From: an uncultured Ruminococcus sp.
GTDB lineage: Bacteria; Bacillota; Clostridia; Oscillospirales; Acutalibacteraceae
DNA length: 11,032 nt
Direction: 5' to 3'
Assembly: GCA_902773035.1 (NCBI GenBank)
Contig: CACYDB010000115.1
Coordinates: forward strand, 1-11,032
Shown here in pieces: positions 1 to 6,684 of this stretch; the stretch's first letter is position 1; every line of letters begins with the position of its first letter. The notes beneath the pieces are model-generated. The model was not told the origin of the DNA, ran no database searches, and saw nothing but the letters and a program-made list of their open reading frames with translations. The position numbers and the translations under genes are program-made.

Positions 1-103
1 CAAAATATAGTCGTTGCGCGTCGTGGTTAAAACCACTCCTTCAACTCCTTATTTTGCACAGCGCTTTTGCTCCCTTCATCCGCCACAGGCGGCGGTCGCA
101 ACG
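1..103. repeat. Palindromic non-coding DNA, possible interspersed repeat unit
   Basis: This stretch lies downstream of ftsX and shows layered symmetry. A 7-base inverted repeat bounds it (CGTTGCG at 12-18, CGCAACG at 97-103). Inside are a hairpin GTGGTT-AA-AACCAC at 23-36 and another, CCGCC-ACA-GGCGG, at 80-92. No T-run follows either hairpin, so a simple terminator is unlikely. From memory, similar short palindromic blocks recur between genes in Ruminococcus-like genomes, but no second copy is in this window. A GTG at 34-36 on the minus strand, 8 bases after AAGGAG, opens a frame to the window edge, so a 5' gene fragment cannot be fully excluded. Confidence 0.42.
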
Positions 104-1000
104 CTACCATCCTAAAATCTCATTACCCTCTTTTTTGAGGTATTTGCGGATTGAGAGGAAGCCCGAAGCCGCGCCTATAAACAGTCCCGCGATCACGAAC
201 GCTCCCGCCACAAACCAGAATACATTCTTAAACGGAATAGTCGCTACAGGCATAAGGCTGATAACGATTTCGGTAATTCCGTCGTAGAGGAAAAGCAACG
301 CCACGGTTGAGAGCGCCGAGGAAATCAGACCGATCACCATACCCTCGACAACGAACGGAATACGCACGAATGAGTCGGTGGCGCCGACAGATTTCATAAT
401 GCTTATCTCAAATCTTCTGCTGTACATCGTCGCCCTGATGGTGTTGGAGATAATGAACAGCGAGATTATTCCGAGCGCGAATACTATCGCCGCTCCGAGA
501 ATACGCACAAGGTTGTTGATTGAGGAAAGCTTGCGCGCGAGCTCCTTCTGGCTTGTGATTTTTTCGACTCCCTTGATTTCCATAATCTGCTGAACGGTCT
601 TGTCATACTTCGATAAATCCTTCATAGTGACCTTGAACGCGTCGGGCAGAGGGTTGTCGTTTTTCATATTGTCAAAAACCTCGTCGCCGAGTGTGCTCTT
701 GAAGTCCTCGAGGGCTTTTTCCTTAGGAAAATAATTAGCCTCGGTAACGTTCTTGAGCTTTTCGATATCGCGGCCGATATAGACCGCCTCGACCTTTGAG
801 ATTTCGTTTTTCAGATAAACTGTTGTCTCGTTATTATTGCTGACCTTATCCACAAGGTTTGTAACGTTCATCGAGAACAGCACCGCGCTGCCCGTTAGCA
901 CAAGGCAGGAAATAAGCACGCAGATTGAAGCGATACTCATAATGCGGTTGTTCCAGACATTACGGAAGCCCTCTTTGATAAGGTAGCTGAAGCCTGTCAT
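104..1000 (-). CDS. ftsX: Cell division protein FtsX, membrane subunit of the FtsEX complex
   Basis: FtsX is the membrane partner of the ATPase FtsE. The complex does not transport a solute; it relays ATP hydrolysis across the membrane to activate peptidoglycan hydrolases during division or elongation. The 298-residue protein has the family layout: a short cytoplasmic start, a first helix at about 18-42, an extracellular domain at about 43-160 containing the typical PLPDAFKV segment, then three more helices near 166-190, 215-240 and 260-283, and a basic C-terminus. I chose the ATG at 1000 because GGAG lies 8 bases upstream. The in-frame ATG at 1006, which overlaps the ftsE stop as ATGA, is only 2 bases from GGAG but remains possible. 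It is co-transcribed with ftsE. The usual hydrolase partner is not within the window. Confidence 0.95.
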   Translation of the reverse strand: MTGFSYLIKEGFRNVWNNRIMSIASICVLISCLVLTGSAVLFSMNVTNLVDKVSNNNETTVYLKNEISKVEAVYIGRDIEKLKNVTEANYFPKEKALEDFKSTLGDEVFDNMKNDNPLPDAFKVTMKDLSKYDKTVQQIMEIKGVEKITSQKELARKLSSINNLVRILGAAIVFALGIISLFIISNTIRATMYSRRFEISIMKSVGATDSFVRIPFVVEGMVIGLISSALSTVALLFLYDGITEIVISLMPVATIPFKNVFWFVAGAFVIAGLFIGAASGFLSIRKYLKKEGNEILGW

Positions 1001-1002
1001 TT

Positions 1003-1926
1003 TCATAACTCCGCGTCCTCCTTATCTTCGGGTTCGGTCAAATCTTCCTCGGGAATGTCGTCGGGCGTAACCTCGGGCTCCATTTCAACGGGTTCAAAAA
1101 TATCGGGAACCTCTATTGAAACACCCTCGGACTCCTCGACTTCGCCGATATCCTCCGAAAGCTCGCCCTCGGATTCGACGGAATATTCGTCGGTGTTGAA
1201 GTCCAGCTCGTACTGTGAGTCGTCGAACTCGATCTCAACGTCCTCGATTATCGGGTTCTTGGAATCGCTGATTACCTTGCCCTTCTCGATTTCGATAACG
1301 CGCTTGTTAAAGCGGCGTACAAGGTTGTGCTCGTGAGTTACTACGAGGATCGTCGTGCCCTGAGCGTTGATCTCGGAAAGGAGTCCGATAATCTCGTAGC
1401 TCATTTCGGGGTCGATATTACCCGTAGGCTCGTCCGCGATAATGATAGACGGATTGTTGACAAGCGCCCTCGCAAGACTAACTCTCTGCTGCTCGCCGCC
1501 TGAGAGCTCACTCGGACGGTTCTGAGCCTTGTGCGAAAGTCCTACGAGGTCAAGGATATAGGGAACCCTCTTTTTGACCGCGGAGGGACGCGCTCCGATC
1601 GCGCGCATAGCAAAAGCTACGTTGTCATATACTGTCATTTTTTCAATCAGGCGGAAATCCTGGAAAACTATTCCCATATTACGCCTGAGATACGGAACCT
1701 TCTTACGCTTCAGCGTAGATACATTCGTTCCGTTTACGATAATTGTTCCGCGCGAGGGTGATTCCTCGTGCATTATAAGCTTCAGAAATGTACTTTTTCC
1801 GGCGCCCGAGGCTCCGACGATAAATACAAACTCGCCCTTCTCGATCGTTAGGCTGACGTTGTTGAGCGCGTGTGTCGCTGAGTCAAAGGTTTTGGAAACA
1901 TTCTTAAACTCGATGATGTTGCTCAT
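1003..1926 (-). CDS. ftsE: Cell division ATP-binding protein FtsE with acidic C-terminal tail
   Basis: FtsE is the cytoplasmic ATPase that drives FtsX. All ABC motifs are present: Walker A GASGAGKS at 38-45, Q-loop Q89, signature LSGGEQ at 141-146, Walker B IIIADEP at 161-167 and switch H198. The start is supported by GGGAG 7 bases upstream. The ATPase core ends near residue 219, about the usual length of FtsE (roughly 220-230). About 88 more residues follow, of which 37 are Asp or Glu and only two are Lys, with Pro-rich stretches near the end. This tail is probably disordered. It stays in frame up to the ftsX junction and uses normal codons, so it looks like a real extension rather than a frameshift. 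It has its own promoter upstream and is transcribed together with ftsX. Confidence 0.95.
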   Translation of the reverse strand: MSNIIEFKNVSKTFDSATHALNNVSLTIEKGEFVFIVGASGAGKSTFLKLIMHEESPSRGTIIVNGTNVSTLKRKKVPYLRRNMGIVFQDFRLIEKMTVYDNVAFAMRAIGARPSAVKKRVPYILDLVGLSHKAQNRPSELSGGEQQRVSLARALVNNPSIIIADEPTGNIDPEMSYEIIGLLSEINAQGTTILVVTHEHNLVRRFNKRVIEIEKGKVISDSKNPIIEDVEIEFDDSQYELDFNTDEYSVESEGELSEDIGEVEESEGVSIEVPDIFEPVEMEPEVTPDDIPEEDLTEPEDKEDAEL

Positions 1927-1981
1927 TTCATTTCTCCCAAATTCTGTAATAAAAACAAATTACTCGGTTATAGTTATGATT

Positions 1982-2010
1982 ATTATATCACAATCAGGTT
2001 AAAAAGTAAA
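1982..2010 (-). promoter_or_regulatory. Sigma-A-type promoter for ftsEX
   Basis: On the minus strand a perfect TATAAT (1982-1987) lies 17 bases after TTTACT (2005-2010), a four-of-six match to the -35 consensus. It sits about 55 bases upstream of the ftsE start and just after the terminator of the preceding regulator gene, so ftsEX forms its own unit. Confidence 0.65.
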
Positions 2011-2030
2011 TGATTTTTTGCATAAAAGAA

Positions 2031-2075
2031 AATACCCGACGGCATTTCCTTATGTCAAAATAACCGTCGGGTATT
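2031..2075 (-). terminator. Terminator of the PucR/CdaR-type regulator gene
   Basis: A perfect 12-bp stem (AATACCCGACGG at 2031-2042 with CCGTCGGGTATT at 2064-2075) encloses a 21-base loop. Read on the minus strand it follows the regulator stop codon and is followed by a T-rich run, as expected for an intrinsic terminator. The core CCCGACGGC...CCGTCGGG recurs in the terminator near 7654-7689. Confidence 0.75.
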
Positions 2076-2112
2076 GAATTTTCAGTGTAAAAATTATTCG
2101 CCTGAGAAAGAA

Positions 2113-3198
2113 TTAATACTTTGTCGGATTGGCGGTCAGGTACTTCTTGACCATTAAAGCTACCTTAAACACGATAGCGTCCTCAAACTCTCTGAGGTCA
2201 AGTCCCGTGAGCTTCTTGATTTTCTCAAGACGGTATACGAGAGTGTTTCTGTGTACAAAGAGCTTTCTTGAGGTTTCTGAAACGTTGAGGTTGTTCTCAA
2301 AGAACTTCTGGATAGTAAAGAGTGTTTCCTGGTCGAGAGTCTCGATCGAGCCGCGCTTAAAGACTTCTCTGAGGAACATATCGCAAAGAGTTGTCGGGAG
2401 CTGATAGATAAGACGGGCGATACCGAGGTTATCATAGCTGATGATGGTACGCTCGGTGTCGAACACCTTGCCTACCTCAAGCGCTACCTGAGCTTCCTTG
2501 AAGGAGCGGGCTAAGTCCTTGATACCTGTAACGGCGGTACCGATACCGATTACGGAGTGAGTATAGAACTCCGAGGAAAGCGTATCGGAAATTGAGGACG
2601 CGAGCTTTTCAAGGTCACGACTGTCGGTTGACTCGGCGATTTCCTTAACGAGAGCGATTTCGGACTCATTGATATTGATTACGAAGTCCTTGCTCTTATC
2701 GGGGAAAAGATTCTGAATAACATCTAAAGCCGAAACCTCAGTCTTGGACGTGATTCTGATAAGCAGGCATACGCGGAGCACGTCGGAGTTGAAGTGGAGC
2801 TCTCTTGCCTTGAGATAAATATCGCCCGGAAGAATGTTATCCATAATAACGTTCTTGATAAAGTTCGAGCGATCGTATTTTTCATCATAGTACTGCTTGA
2901 TATTTGTCAGGGAGATAGCAAGCATCTTTGCGCTCTTGTTAGCGTACTCGTCGTTGCCCGATACGAATACTGCGTACTCGGCGCGGTTAGCTGTACCAAA
3001 GCTCTTGTAGGTATAGCCGCCGACAACAAAGGGAGCTGAGTTAATGAGAGTCTCGCTGTTAACGCTCTCGTCAACCTCACCGATTTTTCCCAAATCCGAG
3101 CTCGCGATAACAACAGAAGTCTCGTCGATAACTCCGATAGTTCTGTCGATAGCGTCTTTCATCTGGTGTATAATTCCCTGGAATAATCTGTTTGACAT
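2113..3198 (-). CDS. PucR/CdaR-family transcriptional regulator
   Basis: This is a 361-residue cytoplasmic DNA-binding regulator. The C-terminal 70 residues form the PucR-type helix-turn-helix: the segment at about 305-332 reads NVSETSRKLFVHRNTLVYRL and continues into a K/L-rich helix. The middle (about 150-280) resembles the degenerate GGDEF-like domain of CdaR proteins, including a stretch like VIGIGTAV followed by SFKEAQVALEVG. The first 100 residues are unlike the sugar-diacid sensor I know and may bind another ligand. AGGAAG lies 5 bases before the ATG. It is a single gene with its own promoter and terminator. Members control sugar diacid, purine or amino acid pathways, but nothing adjacent is an obvious target, so its regulon is unknown. 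It may regulate itself. Confidence 0.85.
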   Translation of the reverse strand: MSNRLFQGIIHQMKDAIDRTIGVIDETSVVIASSDLGKIGEVDESVNSETLINSAPFVVGGYTYKSFGTANRAEYAVFVSGNDEYANKSAKMLAISLTNIKQYYDEKYDRSNFIKNVIMDNILPGDIYLKARELHFNSDVLRVCLLIRITSKTEVSALDVIQNLFPDKSKDFVININESEIALVKEIAESTDSRDLEKLASSISDTLSSEFYTHSVIGIGTAVTGIKDLARSFKEAQVALEVGKVFDTERTIISYDNLGIARLIYQLPTTLCDMFLREVFKRGSIETLDQETLFTIQKFFENNLNVSETSRKLFVHRNTLVYRLEKIKKLTGLDLREFEDAIVFKVALMVKKYLTANPTKY

Positions 3199-3264
3199 AG
3201 TTTCTTCCTCGCTTCCGTCGATAAAAATTACTAAATAAACAAATCTAACTCATTTATAATTATC

Positions 3265-3293
3265 ATTTTACACAAAAGCGAACAAAAAATCAA
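3265..3293 (-). promoter_or_regulatory. Sigma-A-type promoter for the PucR/CdaR-type regulator
   Basis: On the minus strand TTGATT (3288-3293) is separated by 17 bases from TAAAAT (3265-3270), five of six matches to the -10 consensus. The predicted leader is about 60 bases. The rest of 3199-3410 is AT-rich and I see no further element there. Confidence 0.6.
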
Positions 3294-3411
3294 CCTTTTT
3301 TTACAAATATTAAAATGGTTTTTTATAGAATTTGCCGAAAGTGCGGAAAACGTCGAAAAACAGGGTAGAAATTTGGAATAAATTCACAAAAATTTACCAT
3401 TTGCAAAATAA

Positions 3412-3436
3412 GCGAGGACCGCCGAAGCGGTCCCGC
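3412..3436 (-). terminator. Terminator of the CobW-family gene
   Basis: A 7-bp stem GGACCGC/GCGGTCC (3416-3422 with 3427-3433) closes a four-base CGAA loop (TTCG when read on the minus strand). It extends by three more GC pairs past a bulged A. It follows the gene stop on the minus strand and leads into a T-rich stretch, the standard intrinsic terminator form. Confidence 0.75.
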
Positions 3437-3467
3437 GTAGAAAAATTATCACATTTTTATCAGCGTT

Positions 3468-4787
3468 TTAAATGTCTGTGAGACACGCGTCGAGCTCTGC
3501 GGTGATTTTTTTCTTGTCGAGCTTCTGACCGATGAATACGAGCTTGATCATTCTGTCGCCGTATTTGTCGTCCCACTCTTTTCTCAGCTGAGGATCCTCG
3601 GACATAGCCTTCTGCTGAACCGCCATAGGAGCGGACGCGAGCCACTCGGCGTAATCGGAGGCGCTGACCTGACGTCCCGCCTGCTCAAGCATATACGCCC
3701 AGTCCTTGTCCTCGGCAAACCAGAAAATACCCTTAGCCCTGATGATGTTCTTCGGGAAGTTCTGGAGCCACGCCTCGATTTTATCGCGCGCGAACGGCTG
3801 ACGGCGGTAATATACAAATGTGCCGATGCCGTACTCCTCTACCTCTCCCTCACCGTGATGATGGTGATGGTGGTGATGATGACCGTGATGATGCTCATGC
3901 TCATCGTCGTGGTGATGATGCTCATGCTCGTCGTGGTGATGATGCTCATGCTCGTCGTGGTCGTGATGATGCTCGTGCTCATCATGGCCGTGGTGATGCT
4001 CGTGCTCATCATGGTCGTGGTGGTGATACTCCTCTTCCTCATCGTCATCGTCGTCCAGATCGGCGTTGAGCTCCTGAACCCACGCAGGCGAGGACGCTAC
4101 CTTCTCAAAGTCAAAGCTGTTCGTATTGAGAATCTCGCTTACGGCAACCTCGCCGTGAGTGGTTTCAATCAGCTTAGCCTCGGGCTGAAGCGCGCGGATG
4201 ACCTTTTTGATTTTGACAAGCTCTTCCTCGGAAACGAGATCGACCTTGTTGATGATAATGGTGTTGCAGAACTCGATCTGCTGAATAATGAGGTTTTCGA
4301 TGTCCTCCTCGTCGATATTATCGGAGAGCAGAGTTCCGCCGCAGCCGAACTCTGTGGAGAGTCGCGCCGCGTCAACGACCGATACGACGTTGTCAAGACG
4401 GCAGAGCTTGGGGATATTGGGGTTATTGTAGGAGCCGTCAAGCATAGCGATAGTCTGGGCAATCGGGATAGGCTCGCAGATACCGGACGCCTCAATGAGA
4501 ATATAGTCAAACTTGTTCATCTTGATAAGAGAGCAAATCTGTTCGATCAGATCTTCTTTAAGAGTACAGCAGATACAGCCGTTCTGGAGAGGAACGAGGT
4601 TATCGTCCTTTTCCTGAACAACGCCGCCCTTCTGAATGAGCTCGGCGTCGATATTTACCTCGCCGATGTCGTTAACAATAACGGCTACCTTGTATCCCTC
4701 CTGATTAGTCAGGACGTGGTTGAGCAGAGTCGTCTTACCCGCTCCGAGATAGCCCGTGAGAACCGTAATAGGTACTATTTTACGCAT
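3468..4787 (-). CDS. G3E-family CobW-type GTPase, probable metal chaperone, with His-rich insert
   Basis: G3E GTPases use GTP hydrolysis to deliver or insert a metal. Seen here: P-loop GYLGAGKTT at 12-20, the metal-binding CICC motif at 71-74, EASG at 99-102, NKVD at 180-183 and a CobW C-terminal domain at about 319-439. Between the GTPase and C-terminal domains is an acidic run (243-253) followed by 57 residues (255-311) with 37 His, ending in nine consecutive His. Such inserts bind Zn, Ni or Co; zinc is my best guess since neither cobalamin nor urease/hydrogenase genes are nearby. The start is the ATG at 4787 because AAAGGAAG lies 6 bases upstream; an in-frame ATG at 4808 has no ribosome site. 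It is a single-gene unit divergent from the amino acid ABC operon. No Zur box was recognised. Confidence 0.92.
   Translation of the reverse strand: MRKIVPITVLTGYLGAGKTTLLNHVLTNQEGYKVAVIVNDIGEVNIDAELIQKGGVVQEKDDNLVPLQNGCICCTLKEDLIEQICSLIKMNKFDYILIEASGICEPIPIAQTIAMLDGSYNNPNIPKLCRLDNVVSVVDAARLSTEFGCGGTLLSDNIDEEDIENLIIQQIEFCNTIIINKVDLVSEEELVKIKKVIRALQPEAKLIETTHGEVAVSEILNTNSFDFEKVASSPAWVQELNADLDDDDDEEEEYHHHDHDEHEHHHGHDEHEHHHDHDEHEHHHHDEHEHHHHDDEHEHHHGHHHHHHHHHGEGEVEEYGIGTFVYYRRQPFARDKIEAWLQNFPKNIIRAKGIFWFAEDKDWAYMLEQAGRQVSASDYAEWLASAPMAVQQKAMSEDPQLRKEWDDKYGDRMIKLVFIGQKLDKKKITAELDACLTDI
3855..4025. repeat. Degenerate tandem repeat encoding the His-rich insert
   Basis: Within the CobW-family gene, units of about 24-30 bases repeat five to six times, encoding variants of D-E-H-E-H-H-H followed by H, G or D. 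Units differ mainly in codon choice for Asp and His and in the spacer residue. This points to slippage or recombination followed by drift. It is a coding repeat and not a CRISPR. Confidence 0.85.
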
Positions 4788-4821
4788 AGGAATCTTCCTT
4801 TCTATCATTTAGCTAACTCAA

Positions 4822-4849
4822 ATTATAGCACCTTTTTCAAAAAACACAA
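4822..4849 (-). promoter_or_regulatory. Extended -10 promoter for the CobW-family gene
   Basis: On the minus strand TGC directly precedes a perfect TATAAT (4822-4827), forming an extended -10. The -35 is weak (TTGTGT, 16 bases upstream). The predicted transcript starts near 4815, giving a leader of about 28 bases that carries the AAAGGAAG ribosome site. Confidence 0.6.
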
Positions 4850-4879
4850 TACAAAAATTTCGCGAAATGTACGTTTACA

Positions 4880-4904
4880 TATTCATAATGTGAATAATTA
4901 TACG
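4880..4904. promoter_or_regulatory. Inverted repeat in the divergent region, possible ArgR-like operator
   Basis: TATTCA-TAATG-TGAATA (4880-4896) is a perfect 6-bp inverted repeat. It runs into TGAATAATTATACG (4891-4904), which matches the ArgR box core TGAATwwwwATTCA except at two positions. It lies between the CobW-family promoter and the amino acid ABC operon, so it could serve either. The region is AT-rich, which weakens the case. Confidence 0.3.
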
Positions 4905-4964
4905 CCCAAATCCGCAAAAACTACTGTTTTTTTCAAAAAAAATTAAAAAATTCATCTTTTACGC

Positions 4965-4993
4965 TTGTATTTTTATTAAGAATATATTAGTAT
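4965..4993 (+). promoter_or_regulatory. Tentative promoter of the amino acid ABC operon
   Basis: TTGTAT (4965-4970) lies 17 bases before TAGTAT (4988-4993), four of six matches at each box. Other AT-rich registers nearby are almost as good, so the exact position is uncertain. A promoter somewhere at 4955-5000 is expected because the operon is divergent from its upstream neighbour. Confidence 0.35.
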
Positions 4994-5042
4994 ATAGATT
5001 GCTGATATTTTTTTAATTTATTAAAAGAAAAGAGGAAAAACA

Positions 5043-5837
5043 ATGAAAAAAGTATTATCAATCGTGCTCGCGGCAGTAATGCTCTGCACAGCAGCTCTCG
5101 CGTTCACATCATGCGGCGGCGACACAGCAAAGAAAATCGCTTCCGTAGACGACCTCAAGGGCGCTGTAATCGGTGTTCAGACAGGTACAACCGGCGACAT
5201 CTACGCTTCCGATTACGAGGAGGAAGGCTCCAAAATCGAGCGTTTCAGCAAGGGCGCCGACGCTGTACTCGCTCTCTCACAGGGCAAGGTTGACTGCGTA
5301 ATCATCGACAACGAGCCCGCTAAGGCTTTTGTTGAGGAGAATCAGGGTCTTAAGATTCTTGACGAGCCGTTCGAGAAAGAGGACTACGCTATCTGCGTTT
5401 CCAAGGACAACGCAGACCTCACAAAGAAAATCAACAAGGCTCTCAAGGAGCTCAAGGACGACGGTACAGTTCAGAAGATTATCGACAACTACATCGGTTC
5501 CGACGCCAAGAAGGAGCACTACAAGGCTAACGCTAAGGCTGACACCTCAAAGGGCGAGCTTCATATGGCTACAAACGCCGCGTTCCCTCCGTATGAGTAC
5601 ACAGAGAGCGACGCTGTAGTAGGCATTGACGCTGACATCGCTCAGGCTATCTGCGAAAAGCTCGGCTACAAGCTCGTTATCGACGATATGGAATTTGACT
5701 CAATCATCACAGCCGTTCAGTCAGGCAAGGCTGACTTCGGTATGGCGGGTATGACAGTTACAGAGGAAAGACTCAAGTCAATCGACTTCACAGACTCCTA
5801 CACAACAGCTACTCAGGTAATTATTGTTAAGAAATAA
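5043..5837 (+). CDS. Amino acid ABC transporter substrate-binding lipoprotein with permuted domain order
   Basis: This is the extracellular binding lipoprotein of a polar amino acid importer (SBP family 3). A signal peptide ends at the lipobox FTSC, with Cys24 as lipid anchor. GAGG lies 7 bases before the ATG. The mature order is unusual. Residues 32-152 are the part normally in the C-terminal half: SVDDLKG, GVQTGTTGD at 44-52, IIDNEPA at 87-93, YAICVSKDN and the final helix KIIDNYIG. A polar linker follows (153-171). Residues 172-264 are then the part that normally comes first: ATNAAFPPYEY at 176-186, the GMTVTEERLKSIDF segment at 236-249 whose Arg243 should hold the ligand carboxylate, and terminal QVIIVKK, normally the hinge strand. 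All expected ligand-binding motifs are kept, and 264 residues is a normal length. It looks like a hinge-cut circular permutation and is probably functional. The exact ligand is unknown. Confidence 0.92.
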   Translation: MKKVLSIVLAAVMLCTAALAFTSCGGDTAKKIASVDDLKGAVIGVQTGTTGDIYASDYEEEGSKIERFSKGADAVLALSQGKVDCVIIDNEPAKAFVEENQGLKILDEPFEKEDYAICVSKDNADLTKKINKALKELKDDGTVQKIIDNYIGSDAKKEHYKANAKADTSKGELHMATNAAFPPYEYTESDAVVGIDADIAQAICEKLGYKLVIDDMEFDSIITAVQSGKADFGMAGMTVTEERLKSIDFTDSYTTATQVIIVKK

Positions 5838-5845
5838 TTCTTATG

Positions 5846-5877
5846 GAGCCGGCTCAGAACAAATTGAGCCGGCTCCG
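5846..5877 (+). promoter_or_regulatory. Strong hairpin after the binding-protein gene
   Basis: A perfect 12-bp GC-rich stem (GGAGCCGGCTCA at 5846-5857 with TGAGCCGGCTCC at 5866-5877) closes an 8-base loop. No T-run follows. It lies 8 bases past the stop codon and inside the operon. That suggests an mRNA-stabilising or partial-termination element that keeps the binding protein more abundant than the membrane parts. Confidence 0.6.
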
Positions 5878-5882
5878 GTGAT

Positions 5883-5935
5883 AAGTGGTAAGTTGTAAGA
5901 GGCAGGCTTTTCGCAAGGCTTACAGCTTACCACTT
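5883..5935. repeat. 17-bp inverted repeat in the operon gap, possible REP-like element
   Basis: AAGTGGTAAGTTGTAAG (5883-5899) pairs with CTTACAGCTTACCACTT (5919-5935), with one G-T wobble and a 19-base loop. The left arm is itself built of heptamer-like units AAGTGGT and AAGTTGT. It stands immediately after the GC-rich hairpin and before the permease ribosome site. From memory such GTAAG-rich palindromes recur between genes in Clostridia, so it may be a small dispersed repeat. It could equally act as an RNA structure within the operon. Confidence 0.55.
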
Positions 5936-5961
5936 CCCACTGAAAGAAAGGTGTTAATCAT

Positions 5962-6684
5962 ATGATAGAAGGCTTAATCGAAAGCTTTACTAAAACGTTT
6001 ATTACCGAGGATCGCTGGCTCTCACTGCTCAGAGGTCTCGGCACAACGCTTACAATTACCTTCTTTGCCCTTATACTCGGACTTTTTCTGGGATTTTTGA
6101 TCGCGGTTGTACGCTCAACCTACGATATGAACTACAAGGGCAGAAAGAAAACCGGGTTCAAGGCGGTTACGGTTAAAATCCTCAACGCCCTGTGCAACAT
6201 CTATATTACCGTTATCCGCGGTACTCCTATGGTTGTACAGCTTATGATTATGTACTTTATCGTGTTCTCGTCGTCGAGAAACGGCTTGATTGCCGCGATA
6301 CTCTCGTTCGGTATCAACTCGGGAGCCTATGTCGCGGAGATTGTACGCTCGGGCATTATGTCGATCGACAAGGGTCAGTTTGAGGCGAGCCGCTCGCTCG
6401 GCTTCAACTACAACAGCACAATGATACATATCATTCTTCCGCAGGCGTTCAAGAACGTTCTGCCGGCGCTCGGCAACGAGTTTATCGTGCTTTTGAAGGA
6501 AACCTCCGTAGCGGGTTACGTAGCGGTTCAGGATCTGACATACATCGCAAACCTTATCCGCTCGCGTACATATGAAGCGTTCTTCCCTCTTATCGCGACG
6601 GCGCTCATTTACCTCGTACTCGTGCTTATTATAAGCTTCTTCCTCAAGAAGCTTGAAAGGAGGCTGCGCAACAGTGACCACTGA
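5962..6684 (+). CDS. Amino acid ABC transporter permease (HisM/GlnP type)
   Basis: This is the membrane-spanning subunit of the polar amino acid importer; it likely works as a homodimer because only one permease gene is present. The 240-residue protein has hydrophobic helices near 26-51, 86-105, 106-130, 165-185 and 207-228. It carries the cytoplasmic EAA loop [20 protein letters not shown] at 141-160, which docks to the ATPase. [11 protein letters not shown] near 23-33 is the family N-terminal signature. AAAGG lies 11 bases before the ATG, a rather long spacing. It is separated from the binding-protein gene by two hairpins and overlaps the ATPase gene by 11 bases, so permease and ATPase translation are probably coupled. 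The Lys/Arg-rich loop at about 58-67 is normal for the family. Confidence 0.95.
   Translation: MIEGLIESFTKTFITEDRWLSLLRGLGTTLTITFFALILGLFLGFLIAVVRSTYDMNYKGRKKTGFKAVTVKILNALCNIYITVIRGTPMVVQLMIMYFIVFSSSRNGLIAAILSFGINSGAYVAEIVRSGIMSIDKGQFEASRSLGFNYNSTMIHIILPQAFKNVLPALGNEFIVLLKETSVAGYVAVQDLTYIANLIRSRTYEAFFPLIATALIYLVLVLIISFFLKKLERRLRNSDH
6656..6663 (+). promoter_or_regulatory. Ribosome site inside the permease gene that sets the ATPase start
   Basis: AAAGGAGG lies 10 bases before the GTG at 6674. It overlaps the in-frame TTG at 6653, so the TTG is part of the codons spanning the ribosome site and not the real start. Confidence 0.75.

Noticed and set aside
1..36. Start of a further gene downstream of ftsX on the minus strand (GTG at 34-36)
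   Set aside because: Only 12 codons are visible, the peptide does not resemble a hydrolase signal peptide, and the sequence lies in a palindromic block. Not excluded, but not supportable.
3895..4020. CRISPR-like array of short repeats
   Set aside because: The units are contiguous and coding, vary in a codon-wise manner and have no unique spacers.
4788..4808. Upstream ATG start for the CobW-type gene
   Set aside because: No ribosome site precedes it and it nearly coincides with the predicted transcript start; the ATG at 4787 has AAAGGAAG at good spacing.
3855..4946. Long plus-strand open frame antisense to the CobW-type gene, rich in Met and Val
   Set aside because: It is the mirror of the His-rich coding repeat, whose codons create few stops on the other strand. 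It has no ribosome site and no sensible domain, while the minus-strand frame carries all GTPase motifs.
4930..5042. Riboswitch or T-box leader before the binding-protein gene
   Set aside because: The sequence is simple AT-rich DNA with no stable stems or T-box motif that I can see.
5043..5837. Binding-protein gene as a broken or frameshifted remnant
   Set aside because: Frame, signal peptide, ribosome site, length and all ligand motifs are intact; only the order of halves is changed.
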